Numbered from the stretch's first letter, positions 26,019 to 36,426 are shown. The stretch: DNA of 53,522 nt from Archaeoglobaceae archaeon (GCA_027064525.1 JAMOPJ010000019.1:1-53522), one strand, 5' to 3'. Notes: generated by a model from the letters alone, not told the origin. A program made the numbers and translations.

Positions 26019-27314
26019 TCATGTATCTTTTAATCTTCCATATAGATAATCGTCGTAGGCTTGGAGATCCAGAAGACCATGCCCGCTGAAGTTGAACAGG
26101 ATGACTTTCTCCTCTCCTTGCTCCTTCGCCTTCAGAGCTTCGTCTATAACCACTCTGATCGCATGGTTTGTCTCCGGAGCAGGCACTATTCCTTCCGTTC
26201 TTGCAAAAAGAACTCCAGCTTCAAACGTCGGAATCTGCTTTACAGCCCTCGCCTCTATTATTCCGTGCTTCACGAGCATGCAGAGCGTTGGAGCATCTCC
26301 GTGATATCTGAGCCCTCCAGCATGGATCGGTGGGGGAATGAAGTCGTGCCCGAGCGTGAACATCTTGAGCAGTGGTGTGAGACCGGCTGTATCACCGTAA
26401 TCGTATTTGTATTCACCCTTCGTCAGCGTTGGGCAAGCCGTAGGTTCTACCGCTATAATCTTAATCCCGTCGTCCTTCATAGCATCTCTAACAAAAGGAT
26501 AGCACAAGCCCGCGAAGTTGCTTCCACCACCAACGCAACCCACGATTATGTCCGGTTTCTCATCCAAAAGCTCAAGCTGTTTCTTCGCCTCAAGCCCTAT
26601 TACTGTCTGATGCATCAGGACGTGGTTTAGAACGCTTCCAAGGCTGTAGTTCGTGTTCTCGTGCTTTACAGCATCCTCTATAGCCTCACTGATTGCAATT
26701 CCCAAGCTTCCCGGGTTATCTGGATCTTGCTCCAAGATCTTTCTTCCAACCTCAGTCCTATCGCTCGGCGAAGGGATCACTTCACCTCCCCAAGTCTCCA
26801 TGAGAACTCTACGATAGGGCTTCTGATGGTAGCTTACCTTTACCATGTAAACCGTGCATCTGAGATCGAGGAGCTTGGTCGCGAAGCACAAAGCAGATCC
26901 CCACTGTCCGGCTCCAGTTTCAGTTGTGAGTCTCTCTATGCCCTCCTTAGCATTGTAGTAAGCTTGAGCTACCGCGGTATTGGGTTTATGGCTTCCCGGG
27001 GGGCTTGCACCCTCATATTTGAAGTAGATCCTTGCCGGAGTTTTCAGAGCTTTTTCAAGCCTCTCCGCCCTAATTAGAGGAGTTGGACGCCAGAGGGAGT
27101 AGACTTCCCTGACCTCTTCGGGAATCCTTATCCAGCGATCTTCAGCGAACTCCTGCTTTATGAGTTCCATCGGAAAGATGGGCTTTAGGTCTTCCGGTTT
27201 AACAGGCTCCTTCGTAACGGGATGCAACGGAGGTGGCAATGGCTCTGGTAGATCTGGGAGGATATTATACCACCTCTTCGGCAGGAACTCCTCTCCGATC
27301 ACAACCTTCCGCAT
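26019..27314 (-). CDS. trpB2: TrpB2-type tryptophan synthase beta chain
   Basis: The 431-residue protein is a fold-type II PLP enzyme with the PLP lysine in [16 protein letters not shown] and the phosphate-binding [11 protein letters not shown] loop. The long N-terminal extension ([20 protein letters not shown]) and the [12 protein letters not shown] block identify the TrpB2 subgroup, which acts without the usual TrpA contact and condenses indole with serine. Length is normal for TrpB2. No other trp genes are nearby. Confidence 0.93.
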   Translation of the reverse strand: MRKVVIGEEFLPKRWYNILPDLPEPLPPPLHPVTKEPVKPEDLKPIFPMELIKQEFAEDRWIRIPEEVREVYSLWRPTPLIRAERLEKALKTPARIYFKYEGASPPGSHKPNTAVAQAYYNAKEGIERLTTETGAGQWGSALCFATKLLDLRCTVYMVKVSYHQKPYRRVLMETWGGEVIPSPSDRTEVGRKILEQDPDNPGSLGIAISEAIEDAVKHENTNYSLGSVLNHVLMHQTVIGLEAKKQLELLDEKPDIIVGCVGGGSNFAGLCYPFVRDAMKDDGIKIIAVEPTACPTLTKGEYKYDYGDTAGLTPLLKMFTLGHDFIPPPIHAGGLRYHGDAPTLCMLVKHGIIEARAVKQIPTFEAGVLFARTEGIVPAPETNHAIRVVIDEALKAKEQGEEKVILFNFSGHGLLDLQAYDDYLYGRLKDT

Positions 27315-27382
27315 GGTTTGCCAAATCGTAGCATGATAGATAAGCGTTTGGTTTTTATAGATTGAGACTTCGGCATCTTTAT

Positions 27383-27841
27383 ATGAGAAAAATATTGCTA
27401 ATCTTGGTAATTATGCTCTCTACAATAGGATTAAGCTCTGCCGATCCTATCCCTTCTGATTACAGCTCTAACACACTTCAGACCATCGCTCCGATAGCTT
27501 TAAATTACGTTTGGAACTTCACAGTATTGGCGTTTGTTCTCCACAGAGTCGTAAAGATTGGGCTGAGATTTGCACTTTTCATACTAACACTGACGATATT
27601 GGGATTGTTTGCAGATCTGATGAGCTTAATCATATGCATAGGATTAAAATTGCCATCTTGGATTGGCTTTCCGTTTTGGATCATCTTTGCCGGAATTGTG
27701 TTGTTTGTTCTCTTCTTTTTACTGGCAAAGATGATCCTAAGGATTTCAACAAAATTCTGCACGATTGCTGGAATCGTGTATGCAATCTTTTCGCATCCGA
27801 TAATCGGAATCAAGCTCCTCGATATCCCTATTCCTCTTTAA
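27383..27841 (+). CDS. Small membrane protein with signal peptide, unknown function
   Basis: The 152-residue protein has an N-terminal signal-like helix ([20 protein letters not shown]), a short polar stretch with proline and serine, and then three further hydrophobic segments. I recognise no family. ATG 27383 is preferred because the signal peptide begins there; TTG 27362 would prepend seven mostly basic residues. Its end overlaps the convergent HDAC-like gene by four bases. Confidence 0.7.
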   Translation: MRKILLILVIMLSTIGLSSADPIPSDYSSNTLQTIAPIALNYVWNFTVLAFVLHRVVKIGLRFALFILTLTILGLFADLMSLIICIGLKLPSWIGFPFWIIFAGIVLFVLFFLLAKMILRISTKFCTIAGIVYAIFSHPIIGIKLLDIPIPL

Positions 27842-28572
27842 TCTTCAAAACCCTTTAGAAACGCCTTGACGTTCTTTCCCAAGACTTCTTGATTGTATCC
27901 TCCTTCGAGCACAGCATATCTCCTTCCAAAACACATCTCCTCCGCATATTCTTTGATTATCTTTCCGATGGTTTTGTAGTCTTCCGTCTCTAAATAGTAA
28001 CCCCAGTCCATTTTGTGCTTGTCGAAGCCGGCTGAAACTGCTATTATGTCGTATTCAACCGATTTTAGAATATCCTCAATGCTGTTTATATCATCTTGCG
28101 GCATGTGATGATATATAACGTTCTTATCCGTGCAGAATGTGTTTGCAGTTCCATCCCCAAAGTGGAGGTCGAAATCAATGATTATAGCCCTTCTTATCAA
28201 ACCCTCCTTCATCAGCTTTCTGACCGATATCGCTATGTTGTTAAAGTAGCAGAAACCCCATCCCCTATCCGGGCTCGCGTGATGTCCCGGAGGTCTTATG
28301 AGAGCAAAGGCGGGCTCTTCAAACGCTATTTGTGAAGCTAATATCGCACCACCAACTGCCAAAGCGGCTATATCGTAGAGCCCTTCAGCTTTAACCTCTT
28401 CAACGTAAAAAGGAGTATGAACGAGCAAAATGTCTTCAAGCTCAGCCGGCTTTGGGGTTACGAACTCGTATTCGTGTTTGATCTCATCCAAAATACATTC
28501 TAACCTTCCAGCTGAAGCGGCAGGATCGCTCGTGTAAACTTTGAGGTATTCGGGATGAAACACTATTTTCAT
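27838..28572 (-). CDS. Histone deacetylase-superfamily protein
   Basis: The 244-residue protein shows the deacetylase motifs in order: RPPGHHASPDRGWGFCYFNN with the catalytic histidine pair, IIDFDLHFGDGT providing two zinc ligands, and SAGFDKHKMD providing the third. The closing LEGGYN is also conserved. It is shorter than most family members (usually 300-350). Candidate substrates are acetyl-polyamines or acetyl-lysine proteins, in a genome that also has histones lacking long tails. The family assignment is firm, the substrate is not. Confidence 0.88.
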   Translation of the reverse strand: MKIVFHPEYLKVYTSDPAASAGRLECILDEIKHEYEFVTPKPAELEDILLVHTPFYVEEVKAEGLYDIAALAVGGAILASQIAFEEPAFALIRPPGHHASPDRGWGFCYFNNIAISVRKLMKEGLIRRAIIIDFDLHFGDGTANTFCTDKNVIYHHMPQDDINSIEDILKSVEYDIIAVSAGFDKHKMDWGYYLETEDYKTIGKIIKEYAEEMCFGRRYAVLEGGYNQEVLGKNVKAFLKGFED

Positions 28573-28607
28573 AAATTTGATGTTAAGTGCTCACAATATA
28601 TAGGTTG

Positions 28608-29315
28608 TCACAGCTCTATTTCGTTACCTCTAAACACGGCTCCATCAACACAAACCCTCAAGCCGTTTTCGAGAACGCATGAGCCACACAGTCCGATTCC
28701 ACATCTCATGTAGTTTTCAAGCAAAAACTCAGCTCTGTCGAGAACGCCTTCAGCCTTAAAAAGCCTGAACAATCCTCTAAGCATCGGCTTAGGTCCACAA
28801 CAGTATATCCTCTCAAATCTTGACAGATCGATGTTTTTTGCTTTGATAAGCTCCACGACGTTTCCCTTAAATCCTTCGGATCCATCATCGGTTGCTAACA
28901 TCACATTAGACAGCTCATCCTTCCAGATCAACTCCTCAGATGTTCTGGCTCCGAAGACGACCAAAACGTCCGCACCCCTCTCAATTAGAAAATCGTGCAA
29001 GAACTTCAGTGGGGCGATTCCAATCCCACCGGCAACTATCAACGCCTTCTTCGAAGGTGTGAAAGGTTTGCCGAATGGCCCTCTCAATCCCAATAACTCT
29101 CCGCCCTTAAATTTGACGAGAGCCCCTGTCGTTTCACCCACCGCCTTAACCGTAACGGAATTAGGAGAGGAGAGGCTTAAAGGTATCTCCTCATAGCCGA
29201 AAACATTCACCATCAGGAACTGCCCCGGATACGAAGGGATCTCACGATCGAAGGTTATCGTTGCTATACTTTCGGTGTGGTTGGTTACTCTCTCAACTCT
29301 GACGCAAAACATCAT
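28608..29315 (-). CDS. pyrK: Dihydroorotate dehydrogenase electron-transfer subunit
   Basis: The 235-residue flavoprotein has the ferredoxin-reductase FAD pattern (IPLSLSSPNS), a nucleotide-binding ALIVAGGIGIAPLKFLHDFL, and the C-terminal 2Fe-2S cluster motif with four cysteines, CGIGLCGSCVLENGLRVC. In pyrimidine synthesis it passes electrons from PyrD to NAD or another acceptor. No pyrD is adjacent in this window. ATG 29315 and ATG 29312 are both possible. It is divergent from reverse gyrase, with a 50-base shared gap. Confidence 0.9.
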   Translation of the reverse strand: MMFCVRVERVTNHTESIATITFDREIPSYPGQFLMVNVFGYEEIPLSLSSPNSVTVKAVGETTGALVKFKGGELLGLRGPFGKPFTPSKKALIVAGGIGIAPLKFLHDFLIERGADVLVVFGARTSEELIWKDELSNVMLATDDGSEGFKGNVVELIKAKNIDLSRFERIYCCGPKPMLRGLFRLFKAEGVLDRAEFLLENYMRCGIGLCGSCVLENGLRVCVDGAVFRGNEIEL

Positions 29316-29364
29316 TTCTGCTCAGCCCAAAAGATTTTTAACTTTTTATTGGCTCATTCCCATT

Positions 29365-32300
29365 ATGATTCAAGCCATTTACGCTAACCTCTGTCAGGTT
29401 TGTGGTGAAGATTTTACAGTTGAGGAGGCGCTAAAAGGAATCTGCAAGAAGAAGAACTTTAGAATGTGCAGATATAAGTTCGATAAGATCGTTGAGGAAT
29501 TCTTCGAATTCTTCAGAAAGATAATTGGAGAACCCCGTTCTATTCAACGTTTCTGGGCCAAGAGGATTTTGAGAGGTGAGAGCTTTGCAGCTGTAGCTCC
29601 TACTGGAATAGGTAAAACTTCATTCGGTTCGGCTGTAGCTCTTTTCCTCGCTTTGAGAAAGAAGAAGAGCTACATAATCTTGCCTACGACCCTTCTGGTT
29701 AAACAGGTTGCTGAAGATCTCGCAAGGTTCTGCGAGAAGTACGGGGTTAATGCCGGACTTAATGATGAAGATGGAGATGTGGGAATCCTCTACTACCACG
29801 GCGGACTTAAGAAGGATGAGAAGGATAGATTTTTCGAGCTCTTGGAGAGGAGGAAGTTCGACATCCTCGTCACAACCGCTCAATTCTTATCGAAGCACTT
29901 CGCAAACCTCAAGGGTTTCACGTTCGACTTCATATTTGTAGATGATGTCGATTCGGTTTTGAAGGCTTCAAAGAACGTCGATAGGATTCTTCAGCTTTTA
30001 GGCTTCTACTACGATGCTAAGGAGAGGAAGTGGAAGGGGAAGGCCAAAGGCTGTCTGATGGTTTCAACGGCGACGGCGAAGAAGGGACAGAAGGTTCAGC
30101 TGTTCAGAGAACTGCTCAACTTCGATGTGGGAACTTCTACGCACGCTGTGAGAAACATAGAGGATGTTGCGATAAATAGTGAGGACATCGATCTGCTCTG
30201 CGAGATAATGAAAAAGATGGGAACGGGAGGGATCATATACGCCAGAACGACTGAGGAGGCAGAGAAGCTCTACGATATGCTGAAGGAGAGGGGCTTTAAG
30301 ATCGGGATAGTTACAGCCGGAAAGAAGAAGGACTACGAGCTGTTCGAAAAGGGTGAAGTTGATCACCTCGTCGGAACTGCCTACTACTACGGAACGCTCG
30401 TGAGGGGCTTGGATTTGCCCGAAAGGATAAGATTTGCAGTTTTCTTCGGTGCTCCGGTTTTCAGGGTTAGGGTGGAGGACATAGACACCGCGAGCGTTGG
30501 CATAATAAGAACCCTTGCTTTGATCTTCAGAACGCATGAAGATGTCAAGAGGTTCATCCCCTACCTGTCGGTGCTCGACAAGCGGGAGGATATGCTGAAC
30601 GAGCTCAGGGGAATTCTCAAGCGATTGCTCGAAAAAGGGGAGATTGAAGAGAGGGACATAGTCGTTCGGAAGGGGGAGATAATATTTCCGGACGTCAGAA
30701 CCTACATTCAAGGATCAGGCAGAACTTCGAGACTCTTCGCTGGAGGAATCACTAAGGGTGCATCCTTCCTATTCGAGGCGGATGAGGAGATTCTGAAGGC
30801 TTTTATTCAGAGGGCGAGCTACTACGACATCGAATTCAAAAATTTGGAGGATGTGGACTTCGAAAAGCTCATTAAGGAGATAAATGAGACGAGGGAGCGA
30901 TTTAGGAGGAAGGCAGAGTTCGACGCGATAAAGCCGACCCTTTTCATAGTTGAAAGCCCGACCAAAGCCAAGCAGATCTCCCGATTCTTTGGACAACCGA
31001 GCATAAAGGTTTTCACAAATAAAGATGGCGAAGTTGAGCTCGTGGCTTATGAAGTTCCAACGGCTGAGCATGTTTTGCTCGTTACCGCATGCATCGGACA
31101 CGTAACGGATCTAATCACGAATCAGGGATTTCACGGAGTTATCGTCAACGGCAGATTCATACCTATATACGCATCGATAAAGCGTTGCAGAGATTGCGGT
31201 TATCAGTGGACTGAAGAAAGAGAGGAATGCCCAAAGTGCGGGAGCAAGAACGTCGACGATTCGAAGAGGAGGATTAACGCGTTGAGAAGGCTTGCACACG
31301 ATGCGGAGAGGATAATAATCGGAACAGATCCGGATTCAGAAGGAGAGAAGATTGCTTGGGATCTGAGGAACTTGTTGGCTGGATGTGGAGAAGTCAAGAG
31401 AGCTGAGTTTCATGAGGTTACGAGGAGAGCTGTGAGTGAAGCCCTTAAGAATCTGAGGGATATAGACGAGAATCTCGTCAAGGCTCAGATCGTTAGGAGG
31501 ATTGAAGATCGTTGGATTGGCTTTGTGTTAAGTCAGAAGCTCTGGAGTGTTTTTGGTGATCGCAACCTCTCAGCCGGAAGAGCGCAGACGCCGGTTTTGG
31601 GCTGGGTGATTCAGAGGTTCGAGGAGTTCAAGCAGAAGAAGAAGATAGCAATCGTTAGAGACATAGATCTCGTTCTTGAAGTCGATGATAATGCTAAGAC
31701 CGGAAAGACGAAGCTTAAGCTTGAGATAGAGCTTTTGAAGGAGAAAGAAGAGGAAAAAACACCTCTTCCACCCTATACAACGGATACGATGCTCAGAGAT
31801 GCTAACGCGATACTGAAAATTCCAGCTAAGGATGCGATGAAATTGGCGCAAGACCTATTCGAATCCGGGCTGTGCCTAACACCCGGTTCGCTCGTTATGA
31901 TGGGGGACGGTAGCATAAAGAGGATCGAAGAGATCGCAGAGGGGGAGAAGGTACTCGGTCTGAACGACTTACACGAAAAGAAGGCGGAGGTCTTGAAGTT
32001 CTGGAGGATACCATACAGGGGTAAGCTGAGGAGAATTGTGCTCGACAACAACTACACGATTGAAGCATCACCCGACCACGGTCTTTTCGTCTACAGGGAT
32101 GGTAAGTTCGGATGGGTTTCCGCTAAAAATATTAAGAGTGGCGATTACGTTGCGGTCTCGTTCGACACCAAGGTCGAGAGGAGGAAGGTAAATTTACTCG
32201 AACTCTTGGCAATGCTCGGGATTACCGACGTCTGCGTGAAGTTCAAGGAAGGCTCGGAGGTGTTCGAGAGGCTCAGAAATAGAATCATGAAGCTGAGTAC

Positions 32301-34083
32301 GAGCACCAGATACAAATACATTAAGAACAGAACGGTTCCCCTCAGGTATCTCGTTGAATGGGGTGTGGATCTGAAGGAAATTGCGAAGGAAGTCGAGGAG
32401 ATATACAAACAGAGGGCATCCGCAAAGAAGATGCGAATGTTCGAGCTGAGCGAGGACTTCTGGTATTTTGTGGGATTAGTGATGGGTGATGGGTCCGTCA
32501 GAGAAGGAAAGGTGGCGATAGCCCAGAAGGACGTTGAAAGGATCGAGGCCATAGTCAGGGAGATATTCCCATTCCTGCACTGCTGGACTTCTCGAGCTCA
32601 GGTTTGGATCGCGAATTCAATCATAGCTGAAATTCTGAAGAGGTTGGACGTTAGAGGCAGGCTAAACGGGATGGTGTTCTCCCTGCCCGAAGAATGGATA
32701 AACGCCATGATCGCGGGATACATCGATACGGACGGTTGCGTATCTTTAATGTTCGATAAGAAGACTGGCAAGCACAACCTCAGAATAATGATTACATCTA
32801 AGGACAAGGAGAAGCTCGAAAAGATAGGGTTCTATATGTACTCTATCGGAATACAGAACTCGCTTCATGAAGATAAGAGAACAGGGGTGTGGTCGCTCAT
32901 AATTAGTAACAGATCGCTTGAAAGGTTCAGATCCAAGATCGCTAAGTACCTCAGGATCAAAAGAGAGTCGTTTGAAAGGGCTTACGAAACGTACATTAGG
33001 GAACATAAGCAGTTCGAATCTGATCTCGTCCCGTTTGGAGATCTCTTCAGAATGCTTAAGTTCGATTATGGAGTTAGGAATAGAATACTTAAGGAGCTTG
33101 GAATAGATACGTGGAACTGGAACGATTGTAAGTGCATTCCGAGAGAGAAGCTCAAGAAGGTGTTGGAATTCGCAGAAGATTCGGAGATCAAGTATTTCCT
33201 GATGGAACTTCTGAATTCCAACATCACTTGGATTAAGGTGAAGGAGACGGAGGAGGTGTATTATGAAGGTTACATTTACGATGTCACAACTACGACTTCG
33301 AACTTCTTTGCAAACACGGTACTCAATCACAACTGTACATACCATCGAACCGACTCCACTCGTGTCAGCGATGTGGGATTGAGAATAGCTAAGGAGTTTT
33401 TAGGTGATGAATTCGTTCCGAGGGAGTGGTTCATGGAAGGAGCCCACGAGTGTATAAGACCGACAAGACCGATTCCAAAGGAGACTCTGCAGAGGCTGAT
33501 TCAGGAGGGAGTGATTCAGGTGGAGGGTATCACTTGGAGGCATCTGGCTTTATACGACCTCATATTCAGACGTTTCATGGCGAGCCAGTGTAAGCCTTAC
33601 CGCGTCAAGATCGCAAGGTATCTGATCCGATACGATGGAAAAGAGGTCGAAGAGGAGAGAGTTCTGAATGCAGAAGGAAAAGCTGTAGAGCTCTACAGGT
33701 GGAGCGTTTGGGTTAAGAAAGAGTTGCCGGTGGGCAAGATTACAGTGGAGGCTGAGATAAGAACCGTTCCAAAGGCTCCTCTGTTCACACAATCGGACAT
33801 AGTCCAGTTGATGAAAGAAAGAGGGATTGGCCGACCTTCCACATACGCTACAATAGTTGACAGGCTTTTCATGAGGAACTACGTCATAGAGAAGAACGGC
33901 AGAGTGATTCCGACGAAAAGGGGAATAGAGGTTTACAGATACTTGGCAAGCAACTACGGAAGTTTTGTTTCGGAAGAGAGGACGAGGCTTTTGGAGGAGA
34001 AGATGGACGCGATCGAGAGAGGTGAGCTCGATTATTACAAAGCCTTGCAAGAGCTATATGAGGAGATAAGACAGATCGCCTGA
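29365..34083 (+). CDS. rgy: Reverse gyrase, intein-containing
   Basis: The precursor has 1572 residues: 1085 of reverse gyrase and a 487-residue intein. In order: N-terminal zinc finger (CQVCGEDF), SF2 helicase with Walker A PTGIGKTS near residue 80 and DEAD-like FVDDVDSV, latch region, then from about residue 528 the topoisomerase IA domain (FIVESPTKAKQI, a second zinc finger CRDCGYQW...CPKCG, GTDPDSEGEKIAWDL) and the active-site segment TYHRTDSTRVS directly after the intein. It introduces positive supercoils using ATP and is the marker of hyperthermophiles. ATG 29365 gives the conserved MIxAIY opening; an A/T-rich box about 25-35 bases upstream suggests a near-leaderless transcript. Confidence 0.96.
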   Translation: MIQAIYANLCQVCGEDFTVEEALKGICKKKNFRMCRYKFDKIVEEFFEFFRKIIGEPRSIQRFWAKRILRGESFAAVAPTGIGKTSFGSAVALFLALRKKKSYIILPTTLLVKQVAEDLARFCEKYGVNAGLNDEDGDVGILYYHGGLKKDEKDRFFELLERRKFDILVTTAQFLSKHFANLKGFTFDFIFVDDVDSVLKASKNVDRILQLLGFYYDAKERKWKGKAKGCLMVSTATAKKGQKVQLFRELLNFDVGTSTHAVRNIEDVAINSEDIDLLCEIMKKMGTGGIIYARTTEEAEKLYDMLKERGFKIGIVTAGKKKDYELFEKGEVDHLVGTAYYYGTLVRGLDLPERIRFAVFFGAPVFRVRVEDIDTASVGIIRTLALIFRTHEDVKRFIPYLSVLDKREDMLNELRGILKRLLEKGEIEERDIVVRKGEIIFPDVRTYIQGSGRTSRLFAGGITKGASFLFEADEEILKAFIQRASYYDIEFKNLEDVDFEKLIKEINETRERFRRKAEFDAIKPTLFIVESPTKAKQISRFFGQPSIKVFTNKDGEVELVAYEVPTAEHVLLVTACIGHVTDLITNQGFHGVIVNGRFIPIYASIKRCRDCGYQWTEEREECPKCGSKNVDDSKRRINALRRLAHDAERIIIGTDPDSEGEKIAWDLRNLLAGCGEVKRAEFHEVTRRAVSEALKNLRDIDENLVKAQIVRRIEDRWIGFVLSQKLWSVFGDRNLSAGRAQTPVLGWVIQRFEEFKQKKKIAIVRDIDLVLEVDDNAKTGKTKLKLEIELLKEKEEEKTPLPPYTTDTMLRDANAILKIPAKDAMKLAQDLFESGLCLTPGSLVMMGDGSIKRIEEIAEGEKVLGLNDLHEKKAEVLKFWRIPYRGKLRRIVLDNNYTIEASPDHGLFVYRDGKFGWVSAKNIKSGDYVAVSFDTKVERRKVNLLELLAMLGITDVCVKFKEGSEVFERLRNRIMKLSTSTRYKYIKNRTVPLRYLVEWGVDLKEIAKEVEEIYKQRASAKKMRMFELSEDFWYFVGLVMGDGSVREGKVAIAQKDVERIEAIVREIFPFLHCWTSRAQVWIANSIIAEILKRLDVRGRLNGMVFSLPEEWINAMIAGYIDTDGCVSLMFDKKTGKHNLRIMITSKDKEKLEKIGFYMYSIGIQNSLHEDKRTGVWSLIISNRSLERFRSKIAKYLRIKRESFERAYETYIREHKQFESDLVPFGDLFRMLKFDYGVRNRILKELGIDTWNWNDCKCIPREKLKKVLEFAEDSEIKYFLMELLNSNITWIKVKETEEVYYEGYIYDVTTTTSNFFANTVLNHNCTYHRTDSTRVSDVGLRIAKEFLGDEFVPREWFMEGAHECIRPTRPIPKETLQRLIQEGVIQVEGITWRHLALYDLIFRRFMASQCKPYRVKIARYLIRYDGKEVEEERVLNAEGKAVELYRWSVWVKKELPVGKITVEAEIRTVPKAPLFTQSDIVQLMKERGIGRPSTYATIVDRLFMRNYVIEKNGRVIPTKRGIEVYRYLASNYGSFVSEERTRLLEEKMDAIERGELDYYKALQELYEEIRQIA
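31873..33333 (+). other. Intein with LAGLIDADG homing endonuclease in reverse gyrase
   Basis: The insert starts with Cys (CLTPGSLVMMGDGSIKRIEE) and ends ...VLNHN, followed by Cys of the extein, the required residues for protein splicing (N-terminal Cys, penultimate His, terminal Asn, +1 Cys). A block-B-like ASPDHGL follows. The middle carries two LAGLIDADG-type motifs, VGLVMGDGSV and IAGYIDTDGCV, each with the catalytic aspartate in GDG/TDG, so the endonuclease appears intact. It sits at GL/CTYHRTDS, two residues before the catalytic tyrosine, the insertion point used by the reverse gyrase intein of methanococci as far as I recall. Confidence 0.93.
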
Positions 34084-34131
34084 TTACTAATTTTAATTTT
34101 TCATTTTAAACTTTGGAAAAATTTGTTATTG

Positions 34132-35913
34132 CTATGGGGATATCAACTTCGCCCTCACCCTCGCGTATGCTCTTATTATATCTCCTTTCGTGATTATTCC
34201 TAAGAGCTTAGTTCTATCTTCTCTTGGAACCACCAAGAGTCTTCCTATGTTATGATTGACCATCTTTGCCAAGGCCGATCTTAGATCCTCATCCGGATAC
34301 GCAACTATAAGCTCAGTTGTCATCACATCTCTCACCTTAGTTTTAGCCCTATCCTCCACAGGAATCTTCTCAACATCTTCAAGCGTTATTACTCCCACGA
34401 GCTTTCCGTTCTCTATAACTGGGTAGCCTATGTATCCAGTTTTTTCTATCAACCTTAGAACGTCCAAAATCGTGTTGTCAGGCGAAACACTCACGACCTT
34501 CTCAGCCGGAACCATAGCCTCCTCAACTCTGACCTCTTCAAGCAGATCCACGATCATCTCACTTCTATGTGCTGGGCTTTCCACCCTAGTCGGAACCTGC
34601 TTCGTGTAGAGCGTGTATTCTCCAGTTACCATGTAAGCGACCACCGCGGCTACCATCGTTGCTGGTAGTAATGTGTAGCTACCCGTTATTTCGAGGACGA
34701 GTATTATCGCCGTAAGGGGAGTCTTCGAAACCCCAGCGAGGAAGGCCGCCATCCCTACGAGGGCGTAGGCTTCCGGCTGGATCACGACGTTGGGCATGAG
34801 GTCGTTGAAGAACAGACCAACGGCACCTCCCAAAAAACTACCTATCACTAGTGAAGGAGCGAAGAGTCCTCCGCTTCCTCCACTTCCTACCGTTAGGGCT
34901 GTTGCGAATATCTTTGCGAAGGTCAGAAAGAGTAGGAAAGTTATCGTGAACTTAGTGCAATCTGAAAGGACCATCTGACTGAAGCCGTATCCGGTTCCCA
35001 ATATCTCGTGGATATAAACGCCCATGATTCCAACTATCAGCCCACCTATCGCCGGCTTTACGTGATTCGGGATTTTCAGCTTCTTGAACAGCTTTTTAGT
35101 ATAGTGGTAGCTGAATATGTAAACCAAACCCACCGCTCCAGCTATGGCTCCAAGCGCCGCATAGGTTAGGAACTCTATCGGCGAGCTGATTCGGAGGGGA
35201 TGCATCTTGAAGATCATGATCTGCCCAAACGGAACGCCGGCTATGTTCGACAGCAGAGTTTCCAGCACGGTGTATGCGACTATAGAGGATGTGATCGCCG
35301 GAACCAATGCTTCGATCTCGTAGTCCCTCTTGTAAAGAACCTCTATGCCGAAGAACGCTCCACCCATAGGAGCCAAGAAAACGCTACCTATTCCTCCGGC
35401 CATTCCGCTTACGAGCAGAATCCTTCTATCCTTGTCCGAGAGCTTGAACAGGTTTGCTATCGTCGATCCTATTCCACCTCCTATCTGTGTGATCGGCCCT
35501 TCCCTTCCTGCACTTCCACCACTTCCGATCGTTATTGCCGAAATGACGGTCTTTATTATGGGAACTCTCGCTCTCACAAAACCCCTAAACCTGTGGAACG
35601 CATCGATGACATGCCCGGTTCCACCTCCTGCCGTTTCTGGAGCGAGGGTATATGCTACGACTCCAACTATCAGACCGCCCAAAGCGGGAACGAGGAAAAG
35701 GGGCAAGACACCCCAATGAACATCAAAATGAATTACCTCAACTTCTCCTCCGGGACGAGGCATTTCGAAGCTGTCTAATCCTGATAGAAATAGCTTGGTG
35801 AAGAACTGGGTGAGGCAGTATAGTGCGAAGGAAGCTATACCTGTAAATATTCCAACTATTACGGAAAGGAGTAGCAAAAATCCGAACCTGAGGGGTGGTT
35901 TAGTCTGAAGCAT
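34132..35913 (-). CDS. ClC-family chloride channel/transporter with CBS domains
   Basis: The 593-residue membrane protein has the ClC selectivity motifs GSGGSAGREGP (with the gating glutamate in GREGP), GSGGSGGLFAPSL and the helix pair near GAFFGIEVLY. Two CBS domains (VSPDNTILDVLRLIEKTGYI..., VAYPDEDLRSALAKMVNHNI...) form the cytoplasmic C-terminus and may bind adenine nucleotides. Whether it is a channel or a proton antiporter cannot be told safely. It converges on reverse gyrase and is monocistronic. Confidence 0.93.
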   Translation of the reverse strand: MLQTKPPLRFGFLLLLSVIVGIFTGIASFALYCLTQFFTKLFLSGLDSFEMPRPGGEVEVIHFDVHWGVLPLFLVPALGGLIVGVVAYTLAPETAGGGTGHVIDAFHRFRGFVRARVPIIKTVISAITIGSGGSAGREGPITQIGGGIGSTIANLFKLSDKDRRILLVSGMAGGIGSVFLAPMGGAFFGIEVLYKRDYEIEALVPAITSSIVAYTVLETLLSNIAGVPFGQIMIFKMHPLRISSPIEFLTYAALGAIAGAVGLVYIFSYHYTKKLFKKLKIPNHVKPAIGGLIVGIMGVYIHEILGTGYGFSQMVLSDCTKFTITFLLFLTFAKIFATALTVGSGGSGGLFAPSLVIGSFLGGAVGLFFNDLMPNVVIQPEAYALVGMAAFLAGVSKTPLTAIILVLEITGSYTLLPATMVAAVVAYMVTGEYTLYTKQVPTRVESPAHRSEMIVDLLEEVRVEEAMVPAEKVVSVSPDNTILDVLRLIEKTGYIGYPVIENGKLVGVITLEDVEKIPVEDRAKTKVRDVMTTELIVAYPDEDLRSALAKMVNHNIGRLLVVPREDRTKLLGIITKGDIIRAYARVRAKLISP

Positions 35914-35958
35914 CCTGCAATGAGTAGGTTTTTGAATTAAAAAACCCTTTCCATTTTT

Positions 35959-36426
35959 ATGATCGCGATCGTAAGTGCATGCATGCTGGGCATAAACTGC
36001 AGATATGATGGGAAGAACGTAGCGGATGCTAAGCTTTTGAAGCTCGTAGAAGCTGGTGAAATCGTTCCAATTCCCGTATGTCCGGAACAGTTAGGAGGGT
36101 TACCGACTCCGAGGAAGCAGTCCGAGATCATTGGAGGTGACGGATTCGACGTTATTGAAGGAAGAGCCAAGGTCGTGACAAGGGATGGAGAAGACATAAC
36201 GGGATATCTTGTAAAAGGTGCGAAAGAGGTTTTGAAGATCGCCAAGCTTGTTAAGGCGGAGGTTGCGATAATGAAGAACGGCAGCCCGTCATGTGGATGT
36301 GGGACAATTTACGATGGAACGTTCAGCGGAAGAAAGGTGAAGGGTTTTGGCGTTACTTCGGCTTTACTGATGCAGAACGGCTTTAAGGTTATAGATATCA
36401 AGGAGCTCAAACGTGATAACCGTTGA
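35959..36426 (+). CDS. DUF523 family protein
   Basis: The 155-residue protein begins with the family signature VSACMLGINCRYDG, contains PVCPEQLGGLPTPR and AIMKNGSPSCGCGTIYDGTF, all with conserved cysteines, as in DUF523. The cysteine arrangement suggests metal or cluster binding; no activity is established. It stands alone, starting about 45 bases from the divergent ClC gene. The 290-base gap downstream holds repeat copy 3 and an AT-rich stretch but no further convincing gene. Confidence 0.87.
   Translation: MIAIVSACMLGINCRYDGKNVADAKLLKLVEAGEIVPIPVCPEQLGGLPTPRKQSEIIGGDGFDVIEGRAKVVTRDGEDITGYLVKGAKEVLKIAKLVKAEVAIMKNGSPSCGCGTIYDGTFSGRKVKGFGVTSALLMQNGFKVIDIKELKRDNR

Noticed and set aside
27838-28572. 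Calling the deacetylase a regulator of the histones in this window
   Set aside because: The archaeal histones here have no long tails and the genes are not linked; polyamine deacetylation is at least as likely.
30064-30711. A 215-codon open frame opposite the reverse gyrase helicase domain
   Set aside because: Shadow frame created by codon bias on the coding strand; no family features.
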